From NCBI RefSeq assembly GCF_000423565.1, contig NZ_AUIF01000010.1, positions 293,573 through 357,572 on the forward strand: a DNA stretch of 64,000 nt, written 5' to 3'. Of this stretch, positions 1 to 8,848 are shown piece after piece; the first letter of the stretch is position 1; every line of letters starts with the position of its first letter. Below the pieces are notes generated by a model that was not told where the DNA came from, made no database searches, and was given only the letters and a program-made list of their open reading frames with translations. The position numbers and the translations under genes are program-made. This DNA is from Runella zeae DSM 19591 (GTDB lineage: Bacteria > Bacteroidota > Bacteroidia > Cytophagales > Spirosomataceae).

Positions 1-69
1 GCCGAAAACTATGCCAAGTGGGAAGCAAACTTGAAAAAATCAATGCCTCAGCCCTTTGACAAAGGATGA
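1..69 (+). CDS. C-terminal end of a gene cut by the window edge
   Basis: An open frame runs from the first base to a TGA stop and encodes 22 residues ending in PFDKG. It has no start codon in the window, so it is the tail of a gene that begins upstream. The fragment (about AENYAKWEANLKKSMP) is hydrophilic and too short to name. Confidence 0.5.
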   Translation, partial: AENYAKWEANLKKSMPQPFDKG

Positions 70-126
70 TTTATCCCTAACTTGCGGCGTATTTTTAGAT
101 AATCATTCAATAAACACCGTTTTCAC

Positions 127-297
127 ATGGAAGCGCACAAAGAACAGGAAGTTCACTGGGGCTGGCTACTAGCCTACTTTTTGATTATTGTTACTTTATT
201 ATTTGCCTTTGGCGATACACTTGTGGCCATTGTAGGTACTCTTATTCAAGCTTTGATTTTTGCGGGTTATCACAACTCCCTTCACAAAGAAATTTAA
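127..297 (+). CDS. Small membrane protein, 56 aa
   Basis: An ATG-started frame encodes a 56-residue protein. A short charged N-terminus (MEAHKEQEVHWGW) is followed by a long hydrophobic stretch (about residues 11-48) that could form one or two membrane helices, then a polar tail ending HKEI. A good intrinsic terminator follows 28 bases after the stop, which supports a real transcription unit. I do not recognise the family. It lies about 60 bases after the preceding truncated gene and may be co-transcribed with it. Confidence 0.6.
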   Translation: MEAHKEQEVHWGWLLAYFLIIVTLLFAFGDTLVAIVGTLIQALIFAGYHNSLHKEI

Positions 298-324
298 CCC
301 CCTTATTTTGGGTAAATAGATATA

Positions 325-350
325 AAGCCGGCTTTGTCGGCTTTTTTTTT
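325..350 (+). terminator. Rho-independent terminator after the small membrane protein
   Basis: AAGCCG (325-330) pairs with CGGCTT (338-343) across a 7-base loop and runs into a T tract ending at 350. It is a textbook intrinsic terminator for the unit ending at 297. Confidence 0.8.
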
Positions 351-523
351 GCCCTTTTGAATAACAGCGTAAAAGGAAATTTACACAGAGTTTCAGGGAA
401 AATAATAAAACCACTTGGGGTTTCTGATACTCGGTGCACCTTCAGGCAAAAAAAATATTATCAAATTAAAATTTTACGATTACTTGTTTACGTTTTTTCA
501 TAAACCAAAAACCAATATTTCAG

Positions 524-964
524 ATGAAAACATCATGGTTATTTCTCTTCAGCATGTTATTATGGATGAATGCCAAAACCCAAAACAACCCAGATGCTTG
601 CGTAGGTACTTGGCTTACTGGCTCTAAAAAAGGGCACGTTCAAATCTACAAACAAGGCGATAAGTATTTTGGGAAAATTGTCTGGCTCAAAGAGCCCAAT
701 AACCCCACAACCGGACAACCCCGCACCGACATCAACAATAGCGATGCCCAGAAAAAGACCCGTCCTTTGTTGGGATTAGTGAATCTTCGCGATTTTAAAT
801 ACGACGGATCCAATACTTGGAATGACGGAAAAATTTACGACCCCGAAAATGGCAAAGAATACAGTTGCAAAATGAAGCTAGTAGATGCCAATCATTTGGA
901 TGTAAGAGGATATATTGGCGTATCTTTGATGGGACGTACAGATAGCTGGACAAGAATCAAATAA
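524..964 (+). CDS. DUF2147 family secreted protein
   Basis: This 146-residue protein begins with a signal peptide (about residues 1-19) and continues with the DUF2147 fold: G-x-W at the mature N-terminus (VGTWLTG), a GKIVWLKEP segment, a DxxN-rich stretch, and the closing pattern WNDGKIYDPENGKEY, then RGYIGVSLMGRTDSWTR. DUF2147 proteins are small periplasmic or secreted beta-barrel proteins of unknown role. The gene stands alone between terminators. Length and motif order fit the family; function is unknown. Confidence 0.85.
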   Translation: MKTSWLFLFSMLLWMNAKTQNNPDACVGTWLTGSKKGHVQIYKQGDKYFGKIVWLKEPNNPTTGQPRTDINNSDAQKKTRPLLGLVNLRDFKYDGSNTWNDGKIYDPENGKEYSCKMKLVDANHLDVRGYIGVSLMGRTDSWTRIK

Positions 965-967
965 ATA

Positions 968-1013
968 CTTGGCCTATTTGTAGTCAAATCTCAATGCCTA
1001 CAAATAGGCCAAG
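968..1013 (+). terminator. 16-bp perfect inverted repeat, likely terminator
   Basis: Bases 968-983 are perfectly complementary to 998-1013 with a 14-base loop, starting 4 bases after the DUF2147 stop codon. No long T tract follows (CTTTGTT), but the stem strength and position suggest a terminator. Confidence 0.7.
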
Positions 1014-1065
1014 CTTTGTTAAACGCTATTTTGAAACTTGATACACTCAAAAAATTTAATTTATC

Positions 1066-1632
1066 ATGAATACTCTCTTCCCGATTTTTTTGAAGCTCGA
1101 ACAGCTCCGTGTTTTGATTGTAGGAGGTGGCTATGTAGGACTCGAAAAACTCACGGCAGTTTTGGCAAATTCTCCCGCTACTGAGGTATATTTGGTAGCA
1201 CCCGAAATCAGGACAGAAATCAAAGAAATAGCGGCTGAGTACCCAAATGTTCGACTGATTTTGGATACTTATGCCCCCTCCTACCTCGACCATAAGGACT
1301 TGGTGATTGTGGGTACCAACGATAAAGAAGTAAACAAACAAGTACAGCAAGATTGTAAAACCAAAGGGATACTGGTCAATGTAGCCGACACCCCCGACTT
1401 ATGCGATTTTTACCTCAGCTCGGTCGTCAAAAAAGGAGATTTAAAGATTGCCATTTCGACCAATGGCAAATCTCCTACCTTTGCCAAGCGTTTTAGGGAA
1501 GTTTTGGAGGAGATATTGCCAGATACCTTACAAGAAATTTTGGATAATCTCCAACTAATAAGAAACAAGTTAAAAGGCGATTTTCAAGAGAAACTTGAAA
1601 AATTGAATGAAATCACAAAAGTCATGAAATGA
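1066..1632 (+). CDS. Precorrin-2 dehydrogenase / sirohydrochlorin ferrochelatase (Met8/CysG N-terminal type)
   Basis: The 188-residue protein has an N-terminal Rossmann fold with the NAD motif VGGGYVG (about residues 19-25), followed by the typical LVAPE, NDKEVN and NVADTPDLCDFYLSSVVKKGDLKIAISTNGKSP sequence of Met8/SirC/CysG-N enzymes. The last is the conserved catalytic and substrate-binding segment. These enzymes oxidise precorrin-2 to sirohydrochlorin and often insert Fe2+ to give siroheme for sulfite/nitrite reductase. No other siroheme or sulfur-assimilation gene lies beside it here. Length is normal for a stand-alone Met8-like protein. Whether this form also does the chelatase step cannot be told from sequence. 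Confidence 0.88.
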   Translation: MNTLFPIFLKLEQLRVLIVGGGYVGLEKLTAVLANSPATEVYLVAPEIRTEIKEIAAEYPNVRLILDTYAPSYLDHKDLVIVGTNDKEVNKQVQQDCKTKGILVNVADTPDLCDFYLSSVVKKGDLKIAISTNGKSPTFAKRFREVLEEILPDTLQEILDNLQLIRNKLKGDFQEKLEKLNEITKVMK

Positions 1633-1640
1633 CCCCCGTC

Positions 1641-2018
1641 TCAAAACAAATCCAATGGCAAAGCCTTGTCTTTAAGAATGAAAAAATAAATCAATCCCGC
1701 CAACACAATATAACTCAAAATAAGCCATTTTTTCTTTTGTTCAAACTCTTGATGATGATGATAGTAATCATAATACATAGAAGCTGACAAACCAAAGACC
1801 ATCAAAATAGCACACATAATAGCGCAATGAGTGCGATACATAACATATGGATGTAAAAAACTTGCACCCAACAAAATATATACCAACCACATACCAAATC
1901 CCATTCGGTATAAATACACACTCAAGCGTCGGTCATTTTTTATATCAAAAAGTTTATCGTCCATATCGGTAGAAGGCTGATTTTCAGTAAAATTATATAT
2001 TTTTGTAATCAAAGTCAA
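1641..2018 (-). CDS. Hypothetical membrane protein, up to 125 aa
   Basis: The protein has a polar N-terminus and three predicted membrane helices (about residues 43-58, 65-82 and 97-114), with a histidine-rich turn (YYHHHQEF) between the second and third. The start could be the upstream Met or the internal MDDKLF Met (residue 19), which would remove a non-conserved-looking leader. It is convergent with the gene ending at 1632 (8-base gap) and divergent from the glycosyltransferase at 2046. I do not recognise the family. Confidence 0.6.
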   Translation of the reverse strand: MTLITKIYNFTENQPSTDMDDKLFDIKNDRRLSVYLYRMGFGMWLVYILLGASFLHPYVMYRTHCAIMCAILMVFGLSASMYYDYYHHHQEFEQKKKWLILSYIVLAGLIYFFILKDKALPLDLF

Positions 2019-2045
2019 ATACCTTTCACAACCCTTATACGTTTC

Positions 2046-3032
2046 ATGCCTTTAAAAGTTTTGGTGATTCGCTTTTCCTCAATCGGGGACATTATTTTAA
2101 CGACTCCAGTGGTGCGCTGCCTCAAAACCCAACGCCCCGATGTAGAGATTCACTACCTCACCAAAGCTTCGTATCAATACCTCCTCGTCGACAATCCTTA
2201 CATCGACCGCATACACACCCTTGAAAGTAGTCTTTGGAAGCTTATCAAACCTCTACGTGAAGAAAAATTTGATTTAATCATTGATTTACACCATAATCTC
2301 CGTACCCTTCAAATCAAATTAGGGCTCGGAGTTCAGGCCATTAGTTTCAACAAACTAAACTGGGAAAAATGGCTACTCGTCAATTTTAAAATCAACGCTC
2401 TACCCAATGTCCATATTGTAGATCGTTATCTCCATACCTTACATTCATTAGGAGTAGTCAACGACGACCGAGGGCTCGATTATTTTATCCCTTATCGCGA
2501 TATTATCGAACGTGATTGGCTACCCGAAAGCCATCAAAAAGGATATGTAGCCTATGCCATAGGAGGCCAACACGAAACAAAAAAGCTCCCCCTCAATCGG
2601 ATGATAGAGCTTTGCGAAAAAATCAATTTCCCTATTGTACTATTAGGCGGAAAAGAAGACGCAGTCAACGGTGAAATCATTGAAAAAGCAATCGGTAGTA
2701 AGCTGATTTACAATGCTTGCGGCAAATGTAACTTCAATCAGTCCGCTTCCTTGATCCAGCAATCCAAGTTGGTATTTAGCCACGACACTGGCTTGATGCA
2801 CGTAGCTGCTGCCTTCAAAAAGAAAGTATATTCTATCTGGGGCAATACTATTCCAGAGTTTGGAATGTACCCCTACAACACCCATTTTGTACTGCTCGAA
2901 AATCGTCAGCTTTCTTGCCGTCCATGTTCCAAAATCGGAGCAAAACGCTGCCCTAAAGGACATTTTAAGTGCATGAATGAATTGTCTTTTCAGTTTGAAA
3001 TCAAAGAACTGAAGCATCAACGGTGGCAATAA
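2046..3032 (+). CDS. Glycosyltransferase family 9 (LPS heptosyltransferase-like)
   Basis: The 328-residue protein starts with the GT9 signature VLVIRFSSIGDIILTTPVV (residues 5-23). It also has FDLIIDLHHNLRT (about residue 75-87) and a C-terminal nucleotide-sugar-binding region with LLGGKED, FSHDTGLMHVAAAF and a closing cysteine pair (LSCRPC). GT9 enzymes transfer heptose or related sugars to the lipid A/core at the cytoplasmic face. The donor sugar in this organism cannot be inferred. It stands alone, with its stop 14 bases from the end of the convergent msrC-like gene. Confidence 0.9.
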   Translation: MPLKVLVIRFSSIGDIILTTPVVRCLKTQRPDVEIHYLTKASYQYLLVDNPYIDRIHTLESSLWKLIKPLREEKFDLIIDLHHNLRTLQIKLGLGVQAISFNKLNWEKWLLVNFKINALPNVHIVDRYLHTLHSLGVVNDDRGLDYFIPYRDIIERDWLPESHQKGYVAYAIGGQHETKKLPLNRMIELCEKINFPIVLLGGKEDAVNGEIIEKAIGSKLIYNACGKCNFNQSASLIQQSKLVFSHDTGLMHVAAAFKKKVYSIWGNTIPEFGMYPYNTHFVLLENRQLSCRPCSKIGAKRCPKGHFKCMNELSFQFEIKELKHQRWQ

Positions 3033-3046
3033 AAGCCAATGACAGT

Positions 3047-3532
3047 TTACAATTTTTGTTCTATCAGCCCTACCACTTTTTTCAACCACTCTGCATCGAT
3101 TTCGCTAAAATCATCAAGTACATCACTGTCTACATCCAATACCATCGCCACACTTCCGTCGGGAGCAAATACCGGAACCACAATCTCTGATTTGGACGCT
3201 GAGCTGCAAGCAATATGTCCCGGAAACAGCTCTACATCAGGCACAATGAGGGTTTTCTGCTGTGTATAACTTGCGCCGCATACTCCCTTATCAAAATGGA
3301 TACGAGTACACGCAATCGGTCCTTGGAAGGGGCCCAACACAAGTTGATTTTCTTTTTTTAGATAAAATCCTACCCAAAAAAAGCCAAATGCTTCACGTAA
3401 TGCGGCTGCAATATTGGCCAAGTTGGCAATAAGATCATTTTCGCCTTCCACTAGCGCCGCAATCTGCGGCAGTAGACTTTCATACAAAACTTCCCTGTTT
3501 TTAGTATCGGGAAGATAGAGCGTTTCGGCCAT
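3047..3532 (-). CDS. msrC: Free methionine-(R)-sulfoxide reductase (GAF domain)
   Basis: This 161-residue single-GAF protein has the three cysteines of the fRMsr family at C75 (GPIACTRI), C85 (DKGVCGASY) and C109 (GHIACSSAS), plus VGFYL and the VLDVDSD strand near the C-terminus. fRMsr reduces free methionine-R-sulfoxide in the cytoplasm using thioredoxin-type electrons. In the known family C109-C85 style pairs carry out catalysis and resolution. Length and motif order match E. coli MsrC/YebR. It is a single gene with its own start (ATG) facing the MMPL gene divergently. Confidence 0.92.
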   Translation of the reverse strand: MAETLYLPDTKNREVLYESLLPQIAALVEGENDLIANLANIAAALREAFGFFWVGFYLKKENQLVLGPFQGPIACTRIHFDKGVCGASYTQQKTLIVPDVELFPGHIACSSASKSEIVVPVFAPDGSVAMVLDVDSDVLDDFSEIDAEWLKKVVGLIEQKL

Positions 3533-3704
3533 GTTTTTTTGATTGATAGTTTGATGTTTTAAAATACTTTCTCCTTCAGACCCCGACTATTTTTGAGTCA
3601 AATTAAGCCTTTTTAAACTACAATAGACATAACTTCGTTAATGGAAAATGATTCTAGGTTGATATTGTTTAGATTTGCGCACTTTCATTTATTGAGTACC
3701 CCTA

Positions 3705-6047
3705 ATGTTTTGGAAAAAAGTTTCTTCCTTTATTCTCAAAAATCGCTTACGGCTTTTCAGCCTTCTGATAGGGCTAACGGTTTTGATGGGTTATCAAGTT
3801 TCAAAAATCCAGTTTTCTTACGAATTACCTAAGATTCTGCCCGAAAACAACCCCGACCACCAGCTTTATGAAGCTTTCAAAGCACGATACGGCGAAGACG
3901 GCAACCTCACTATAGTCGGGATTGAAACCAGCCAATTGTTCAGCATTCCTGTTTTTAAAGATTGGTATGACCTCAATCAGCGGCTCAAACTGCTCAAAGG
4001 AGTAAAAGAGGTGATTTCAAATGCGACTATTGTCACCCTCGTGCGAAATGATAGCCTCAAGCGTATGCAAGCCAAGAAGCTATTGACTCAGGTGCCTAAT
4101 TCCCAACAAGAGTTAGATTCATTGCAAGTCATCATTAATCATCTTCCCTTTTATCAAGACCTCCTGATAAGCCCTTCCCAAAAGGCACATTTAATGGGTA
4201 TCATCATTGAGCCTAGTGAACTCAATGCACCAAGTTTGATTAAAATCAATCAGAAAATAAAACAAGAAGTAGAACAGTTTGGGCAAAAGCATCGCATACC
4301 TGTACACTTTTCTGGATTGCCCTACATTCGTACCGCCTTTGCCACCCGTGTAGCTCAGGAAGTGGTATTATTTACAGCTTTGTCGCTCTTCGTAACAGGC
4401 CTTATCCTACTACTCCTTTTTAGATCATGGCGCGTAGTGGCTGTTTCTTTAAACGTTGTACTAATAGGCGTAGTATGGAGTATGAGCTATATGGTCTTAT
4501 TGGGCTTCCAAATATCCATCTTGACCTCCCTCATACCACCCCTTATAGTAGTAATAGGTGTACCCAATGCGATTTTTTTAACCAATAAATATTACGAATA
4601 TCTCCGCTTAGCCCAAACTCAAACCAATGCAATCGCAGTTGCCGCAGAAAAAATTGGAGAAACAACATTTTGGGCAAATATCACCACTGCCATTGGTTTT
4701 GGGGTACTGTGCCTTACGGGAAGCAAAATGCTTCTGGAGTTTGGAATAGTAGCAGCCTTGGGAGTATTGAGTACCTATGTACTTTGTTTGATTTTGATTT
4801 CAATTTTGTACTCCTATTTCTCTCCCCCCAAAACTGCTCAATTGGCGCATACAGAAAATGTTTTTCTTCAAAAATTTTTGGGTAAAATCACCGAATGGGT
4901 GCAGTTTAAACGCCAACAAATCTATGTTGGTGTGGTCGTTTTGGTGGGGATTTCTATCATTGGATTTACCCAAATCAAAGCCATAGGATATGTAGTGGAC
5001 GATATACCCAAAGAAGATGTGCTTTATACTGATCTCAAATTTTTTGAAAAACATTTTAAAGGAGTCTTGCCTTTTGAGATTAACATAGATACGGGGCGTC
5101 CTGGCAGGGTTTTGAACCCTCAAACTTTAACCAAAATCAAAATTTTACAAAAAGAAATAGCCAAACATCCCGAATTTACCAAGCCTATTTCGTTGGTAGA
5201 AGCTTTGAAATTTGTTTATCAAGCCTATCGGGGTGGGCAGCCCAAGTACTTTGTATTGCCCGATGCCCTTGAGCTAAAAAAACTGTCACAATACCTAGAC
5301 ACCACTCAGAAAAGTTTCTTCCAAACCAATATTTTTTTGGACAAAACTCACCGATACACTCGCATAAGTTTTCAAATAGGCGATATAGGTACCCCTCGAA
5401 TTTTGAGTCTTTACAACCGTCTTCAGCCAAAAATCGACAGTATTTTCAACATTGACCCAAATACTGGCACTTGGGTCGATAAAGAAGAGGCTTATCAAGC
5501 CAAAATCACGGGCAATAGCGTGGTTTTTACGAAAGGCAATGAATACCTACTCCAAAATCTAATCCAAAGCACGCTGCTAGCGGTGGTGATGATTTCGGTA
5601 CTGATGATGGTGCTTTTTGGTAGTTGGCGCATGATTTTAGTAGCGGTTGTTCCGAGCTTAGTTCCGCTGATTATCACGGCGGGGATTATGGGCCTAGCTG
5701 GGATACCCCTCAAACCTTCCACGATTCTTATTTTCAGTATTGCGTTTGGGCTTTCGACCGATGCGACCATTTATTTCCTCACAAAATACAAAGACGAAAT
5801 AAGAAACTCCCCTCATCACAATAGAGGCCAACATATCACTGACACGATTCGGCTTACGGGCATCAGTATGCTACAAACTGCCATTGTTCTCTTTGCAGGA
5901 TTTATTACTTTTACTGCATCCACGTTTCAGGGCACTGTTTACTTAGGAATTTTGGTGGCAATAACTTTGTTGATGGGAGTAATATCCAATTTAATTTTGC
6001 TCCCAGCGTTTTTATTTTGGATAAATCATAAAAAAATTGTCCTTTAG
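3705..6047 (+). CDS. MMPL/RND family exporter
   Basis: The 780-residue protein has the duplicated RND layout. A first helix near residues 13-31 is followed by a large extracytoplasmic loop (about 35-215), a block of five or six helices (about 218-370), another helix (about 405-425), a second large loop, and a final helix block (about 620-775). Motifs such as IPPLIVVIGVPNAIFL and IAFGLSTDATIYFLTKYKDE are typical of MMPL/SSD-type transporters of lipids, hopanoids or hydrophobic compounds driven by proton motive force. No membrane-fusion protein or TolC partner is adjacent, which favours the single-component MMPL type. Substrate unknown. Confidence 0.85.
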   Translation: MFWKKVSSFILKNRLRLFSLLIGLTVLMGYQVSKIQFSYELPKILPENNPDHQLYEAFKARYGEDGNLTIVGIETSQLFSIPVFKDWYDLNQRLKLLKGVKEVISNATIVTLVRNDSLKRMQAKKLLTQVPNSQQELDSLQVIINHLPFYQDLLISPSQKAHLMGIIIEPSELNAPSLIKINQKIKQEVEQFGQKHRIPVHFSGLPYIRTAFATRVAQEVVLFTALSLFVTGLILLLLFRSWRVVAVSLNVVLIGVVWSMSYMVLLGFQISILTSLIPPLIVVIGVPNAIFLTNKYYEYLRLAQTQTNAIAVAAEKIGETTFWANITTAIGFGVLCLTGSKMLLEFGIVAALGVLSTYVLCLILISILYSYFSPPKTAQLAHTENVFLQKFLGKITEWVQFKRQQIYVGVVVLVGISIIGFTQIKAIGYVVDDIPKEDVLYTDLKFFEKHFKGVLPFEINIDTGRPGRVLNPQTLTKIKILQKEIAKHPEFTKPISLVEALKFVYQAYRGGQPKYFVLPDALELKKLSQYLDTTQKSFFQTNIFLDKTHRYTRISFQIGDIGTPRILSLYNRLQPKIDSIFNIDPNTGTWVDKEEAYQAKITGNSVVFTKGNEYLLQNLIQSTLLAVVMISVLMMVLFGSWRMILVAVVPSLVPLIITAGIMGLAGIPLKPSTILIFSIAFGLSTDATIYFLTKYKDEIRNSPHHNRGQHITDTIRLTGISMLQTAIVLFAGFITFTASTFQGTVYLGILVAITLLMGVISNLILLPAFLFWINHKKIVL

Positions 6048-6128
6048 AAGATTATAGTTTCTGTGATACTAAAGAAACTCCCCTCTTACGGTCTTTTAAT
6101 AGAAAGCATCTAAATTTTTGAAAAAACG

Positions 6129-6368
6129 ATGAAAATACTATTCAATATACTCTTGGTTTTTGTGTTCTTAATTGCCTTTGTACCAGCGTTTCGCAGGTTT
6201 ATGTTTTGGCTTTTGGTAGGTCGGCAATTGATAAAAGAACAAAAGAAAGCCAATCGCCAACCCGAAAGACGCGAAGGAGATGTTAGGGTTGAACGCCCCA
6301 CTTCCAAAGACGACTCCTCTCGCTTCAAAGGCGGAGAATATGTAGATTATGAAGAAATAAAAGACTAG
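6129..6368 (+). CDS. DUF4834 family small membrane protein
   Basis: The 79-residue protein has one N-terminal membrane helix (about residues 4-20), a basic segment (GRQLIKEQKK) and an acidic end containing GEYVDYEEIKD. This is the pattern of DUF4834, a Bacteroidota-specific family of unknown function. It sits between the MMPL exporter and batA on the same strand, with gaps of about 80 bases each side. Confidence 0.75.
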   Translation: MKILFNILLVFVFLIAFVPAFRRFMFWLLVGRQLIKEQKKANRQPERREGDVRVERPTSKDDSSRFKGGEYVDYEEIKD

Positions 6369-6453
6369 CAAAAGCGCTTTTTCGCTGAGAAATTCCCATT
6401 TTTGAGAATAATGCCAAATTTGGCCTAAATCAGCGATCTGCGTTTAAACACAC

Positions 6454-7482
6454 ATGTGGGATTGGCTTTCTATTGAATGGTTTTCACTCTCTAAGTTTAG
6501 AGCTTTTACTTGGGTATATCCTTACTTCTTGTACGGGATTTTAGCCATTCCAATTTTGTTTTGGCTGCGCAACGCTTTCCACGCAGGAGCATTTCAAAGG
6601 TTAAGCTTTACATTCGTCCGCCACGACCCTTCTCGTAGTTGGTCGGTATGGTTGAGGTGGCTTTTTCCGATTTCGGCATTTTTATCTTTGAGCTGTATAC
6701 TCATTGCCTTGGCTCGCCCCCAACTCATCCGAAATGTTACCGAACGCGACGCCGAAGTCATCGACATTATGTTGGCACTCGATATTTCTAGTTCGATGCT
6801 AGAAAAAGACCTTCTCCCAAACCGCTTGGCCGCGGCCCAATCAGTCGCCAAATCATTCATTAGTGGGCGTCTTCAAGACCGTATCGGTTTGGTAGTCTTT
6901 GCGGGTGAGGCTGTTACTTACTGTCCTCTTACCAACGATTATGACTTGTTATATGGTTTTTTGGAAGAAATCAACAGCAAAATGATTGCTACTTCTGGAA
7001 CAGCCATTGGTAGTGCTTTAGCAGTATGTATCAACCGATTACGAGAAAGCCAGACCAAATCGAAAGTAGTCATTTTACTCAGTGACGGCGAAAATACGGC
7101 AGGCAACTTAGATCCTATTACCGCTGCCAAACTTGCCAAAGCTTTTGGCATTAAAGTATACACGATTGCAGTGGGCAAGTTTACGGCCGCTCCTGCCCTC
7201 AAAGATACCCTCAATGTAGCTCTTAATTTAGGTTCTACCGATGAAGGCACTCTAAAAACCATTGCTAAATCTACTAATGGGCAATTTTTTAGAGCCGCCG
7301 ACAACTCTACCCTGCGAGGCATATTTACGTTAATAGACCGTTTGGAAAGGGTAAAAGTAAAAAATCGGCGGTTTCAGGAAGTCAAAGATTATTATAGAAT
7401 ATACCTCAACTGGGCCATTTCCTTCTTCTTGTTTATGTTATTTTTGAAGGTAGTTTTTATTGCGAATGTTTTAGAAGACTAG
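6454..7482 (+). CDS. batA: VWA-domain membrane protein, BatA type
   Basis: The 342-residue protein has N-terminal helices (about 25-38 and 70-88), a von Willebrand A domain with the MIDAS motif DISSSM (110-115) and later TSGTAIGSAL and LLSDGENTAG, and a C-terminal membrane helix (about 318-338). This matches BatA of the Bacteroides aerotolerance operon, where BatA/BatB VWA proteins act with a MoxR ATPase in the envelope. Here batA stands alone: no moxR, DUF58, batB or TPR batC gene is adjacent. A perfect palindrome GCCAAATTTGGC (6413-6424) lies 29 bases upstream and could be an operator. Its 3' end overlaps the convergent protease gene by 26 bases. Confidence 0.82.
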   Translation: MWDWLSIEWFSLSKFRAFTWVYPYFLYGILAIPILFWLRNAFHAGAFQRLSFTFVRHDPSRSWSVWLRWLFPISAFLSLSCILIALARPQLIRNVTERDAEVIDIMLALDISSSMLEKDLLPNRLAAAQSVAKSFISGRLQDRIGLVVFAGEAVTYCPLTNDYDLLYGFLEEINSKMIATSGTAIGSALAVCINRLRESQTKSKVVILLSDGENTAGNLDPITAAKLAKAFGIKVYTIAVGKFTAAPALKDTLNVALNLGSTDEGTLKTIAKSTNGQFFRAADNSTLRGIFTLIDRLERVKVKNRRFQEVKDYYRIYLNWAISFFLFMLFLKVVFIANVLED

Positions 7483-8668
7483 TAATACTTGCCACAGCTT
7501 GGGCATTTTTTTCGCGTGCAATAGGGTCAGCGGTACCGTCGGGATCGTTTAAAGCACTTCCAAAAGTAGGGATATTTGCTCCTCTAATAAACAACAAACC
7601 CGCCACATGAGGGGCAGCCATAGAAGTCCCTGACAAAATAGCATAGCGTCCGTTTGAATAAGTCGAACGTACCCTGACGCCATAGGCTGCTACATCTACT
7701 ACATCGTTACCGTAATTGGAGAAACTAGCAAATCGCCCTGTGCTATCTACCGCCGACACCGTAAATATATTGGCATGATTGACCCTTGCTGGCGAGTATC
7801 CGTTGGCTTGCTTGGCATCGTTGCCCGCCGCTATTGCAAAAAGAATGCCTTTATTAGCGGCTGCTTGAACTTCCCTGTCTAGTGCAGCGGAGGTACCATC
7901 TAGTCCCAAACTCATATTGACGACATCTCCCGCTGTAGCATTTTGGCTAACATGCGCCACCGCCGCAATCACACTCGACAGTCTACCTTCACCCAACTGA
8001 TCAAGTACTTTGAGCGCTACAATCTTAGCCCCTGAGGCTACTCCTACGATTCCGATGGTGTTGTTGATTGCCCCGATAATCCCTGCTACGTGCGTACCAT
8101 GTCCGTTGTTGTCGTCGGCGGAGGTTTGTCCATTAATAAACGAGAGGCTGCGTTGGGTATCTACATTTAAGTCGGGGTGATCAAGGTCTACACCCGTATC
8201 AATTACCCATACGGTTTTATCACTAAAATTAAGGCCATTGCCATAGCCTGTTTTTTTCACACTCCAAGATACCGAAGCGGGTGCTACTACATCGACACAT
8301 GAGCATATGCTTACTCTCCGGTCGGGTTCGATAGTCTCTACCGCCGCTTCTTTCTGCAAAGAAGCCACTTCATCCAAGCTAAGTTTAGCGACAAACCCTC
8401 TCCTCACCCCCACAAAAGTTGTTTTGAGGGATTTGGTATCGACTTGGTATTTATTCAGAATACTTTCGGTTAAACTTTGCAAACGGGCATTGGAAGAGAC
8501 TGAAGAAGTAGCTGCCTCTGAAAGACTTATGATGTATTCTCCTTCAATAATTTGCCCATTTACCGCCGAAGCCGCCACCAGACAATCCGCTGTTGGTTCA
8601 GGGTCTTCACTCTCTTGATGGCAAGCAGCTAAGCATACGAGTGCTAGGATAAGTTTTACCTTGTTCAT
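7457..8668 (-). CDS. S8 subtilisin-family serine protease, lipoprotein
   Basis: A 403-residue protein from the ATG at 8668 (an ATG three codons earlier is possible). It has a lipoprotein signal with the lipobox LAAC and an I9 inhibitor/propeptide domain (about 45-125). The S8 catalytic domain has Asp in WVIDTGVDLDHPDL, His in NGHGTHVAGIIGA and Ser in GTSMAAPHVAGL. All three catalytic residues are present. It is therefore expected to be an active, membrane-anchored protease that removes its own propeptide. No T9SS C-terminal sorting domain is visible. Its 3' end overlaps batA on the other strand. Confidence 0.9.
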   Translation of the reverse strand: MNKVKLILALVCLAACHQESEDPEPTADCLVAASAVNGQIIEGEYIISLSEAATSSVSSNARLQSLTESILNKYQVDTKSLKTTFVGVRRGFVAKLSLDEVASLQKEAAVETIEPDRRVSICSCVDVVAPASVSWSVKKTGYGNGLNFSDKTVWVIDTGVDLDHPDLNVDTQRSLSFINGQTSADDNNGHGTHVAGIIGAINNTIGIVGVASGAKIVALKVLDQLGEGRLSSVIAAVAHVSQNATAGDVVNMSLGLDGTSAALDREVQAAANKGILFAIAAGNDAKQANGYSPARVNHANIFTVSAVDSTGRFASFSNYGNDVVDVAAYGVRVRSTYSNGRYAILSGTSMAAPHVAGLLFIRGANIPTFGSALNDPDGTADPIAREKNAQAVASITSLLKHSQ

Positions 8669-8781
8669 TAAAATCATCAGTTAGGTGGTAAGAAAAAACA
8701 GGTAAAACAAGTATCATACAGCAAATAATAGGGCGAAGGAGTTTGTTTGTTAACGCCCATGATTTAGCGAAAATTGTTTAT

Positions 8782-8826
8782 TAAAAAACAAAAAAGTAGC
8801 CGTTGGATAAATCCCAACGGCTACTT
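8782..8826 (-). terminator. Terminator of the OmpH/Skp-like gene
   Basis: AAGTAGCCGTTGG (8794-8806) pairs with 8814-8826 across a 7-base loop. Read on the minus strand, the stem is followed by a long T tract (8782-8795). It lies 23 bases after the stop of the gene ending at 8849. Confidence 0.85.
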
Positions 8827-8848
8827 AGCAAAAGACTATTGCCAAAAT

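Noticed and set aside
2643..3089. 148-codon minus-strand frame
   Set aside because: It covers the conserved C-terminal half of the GT9 gene on the opposite strand.
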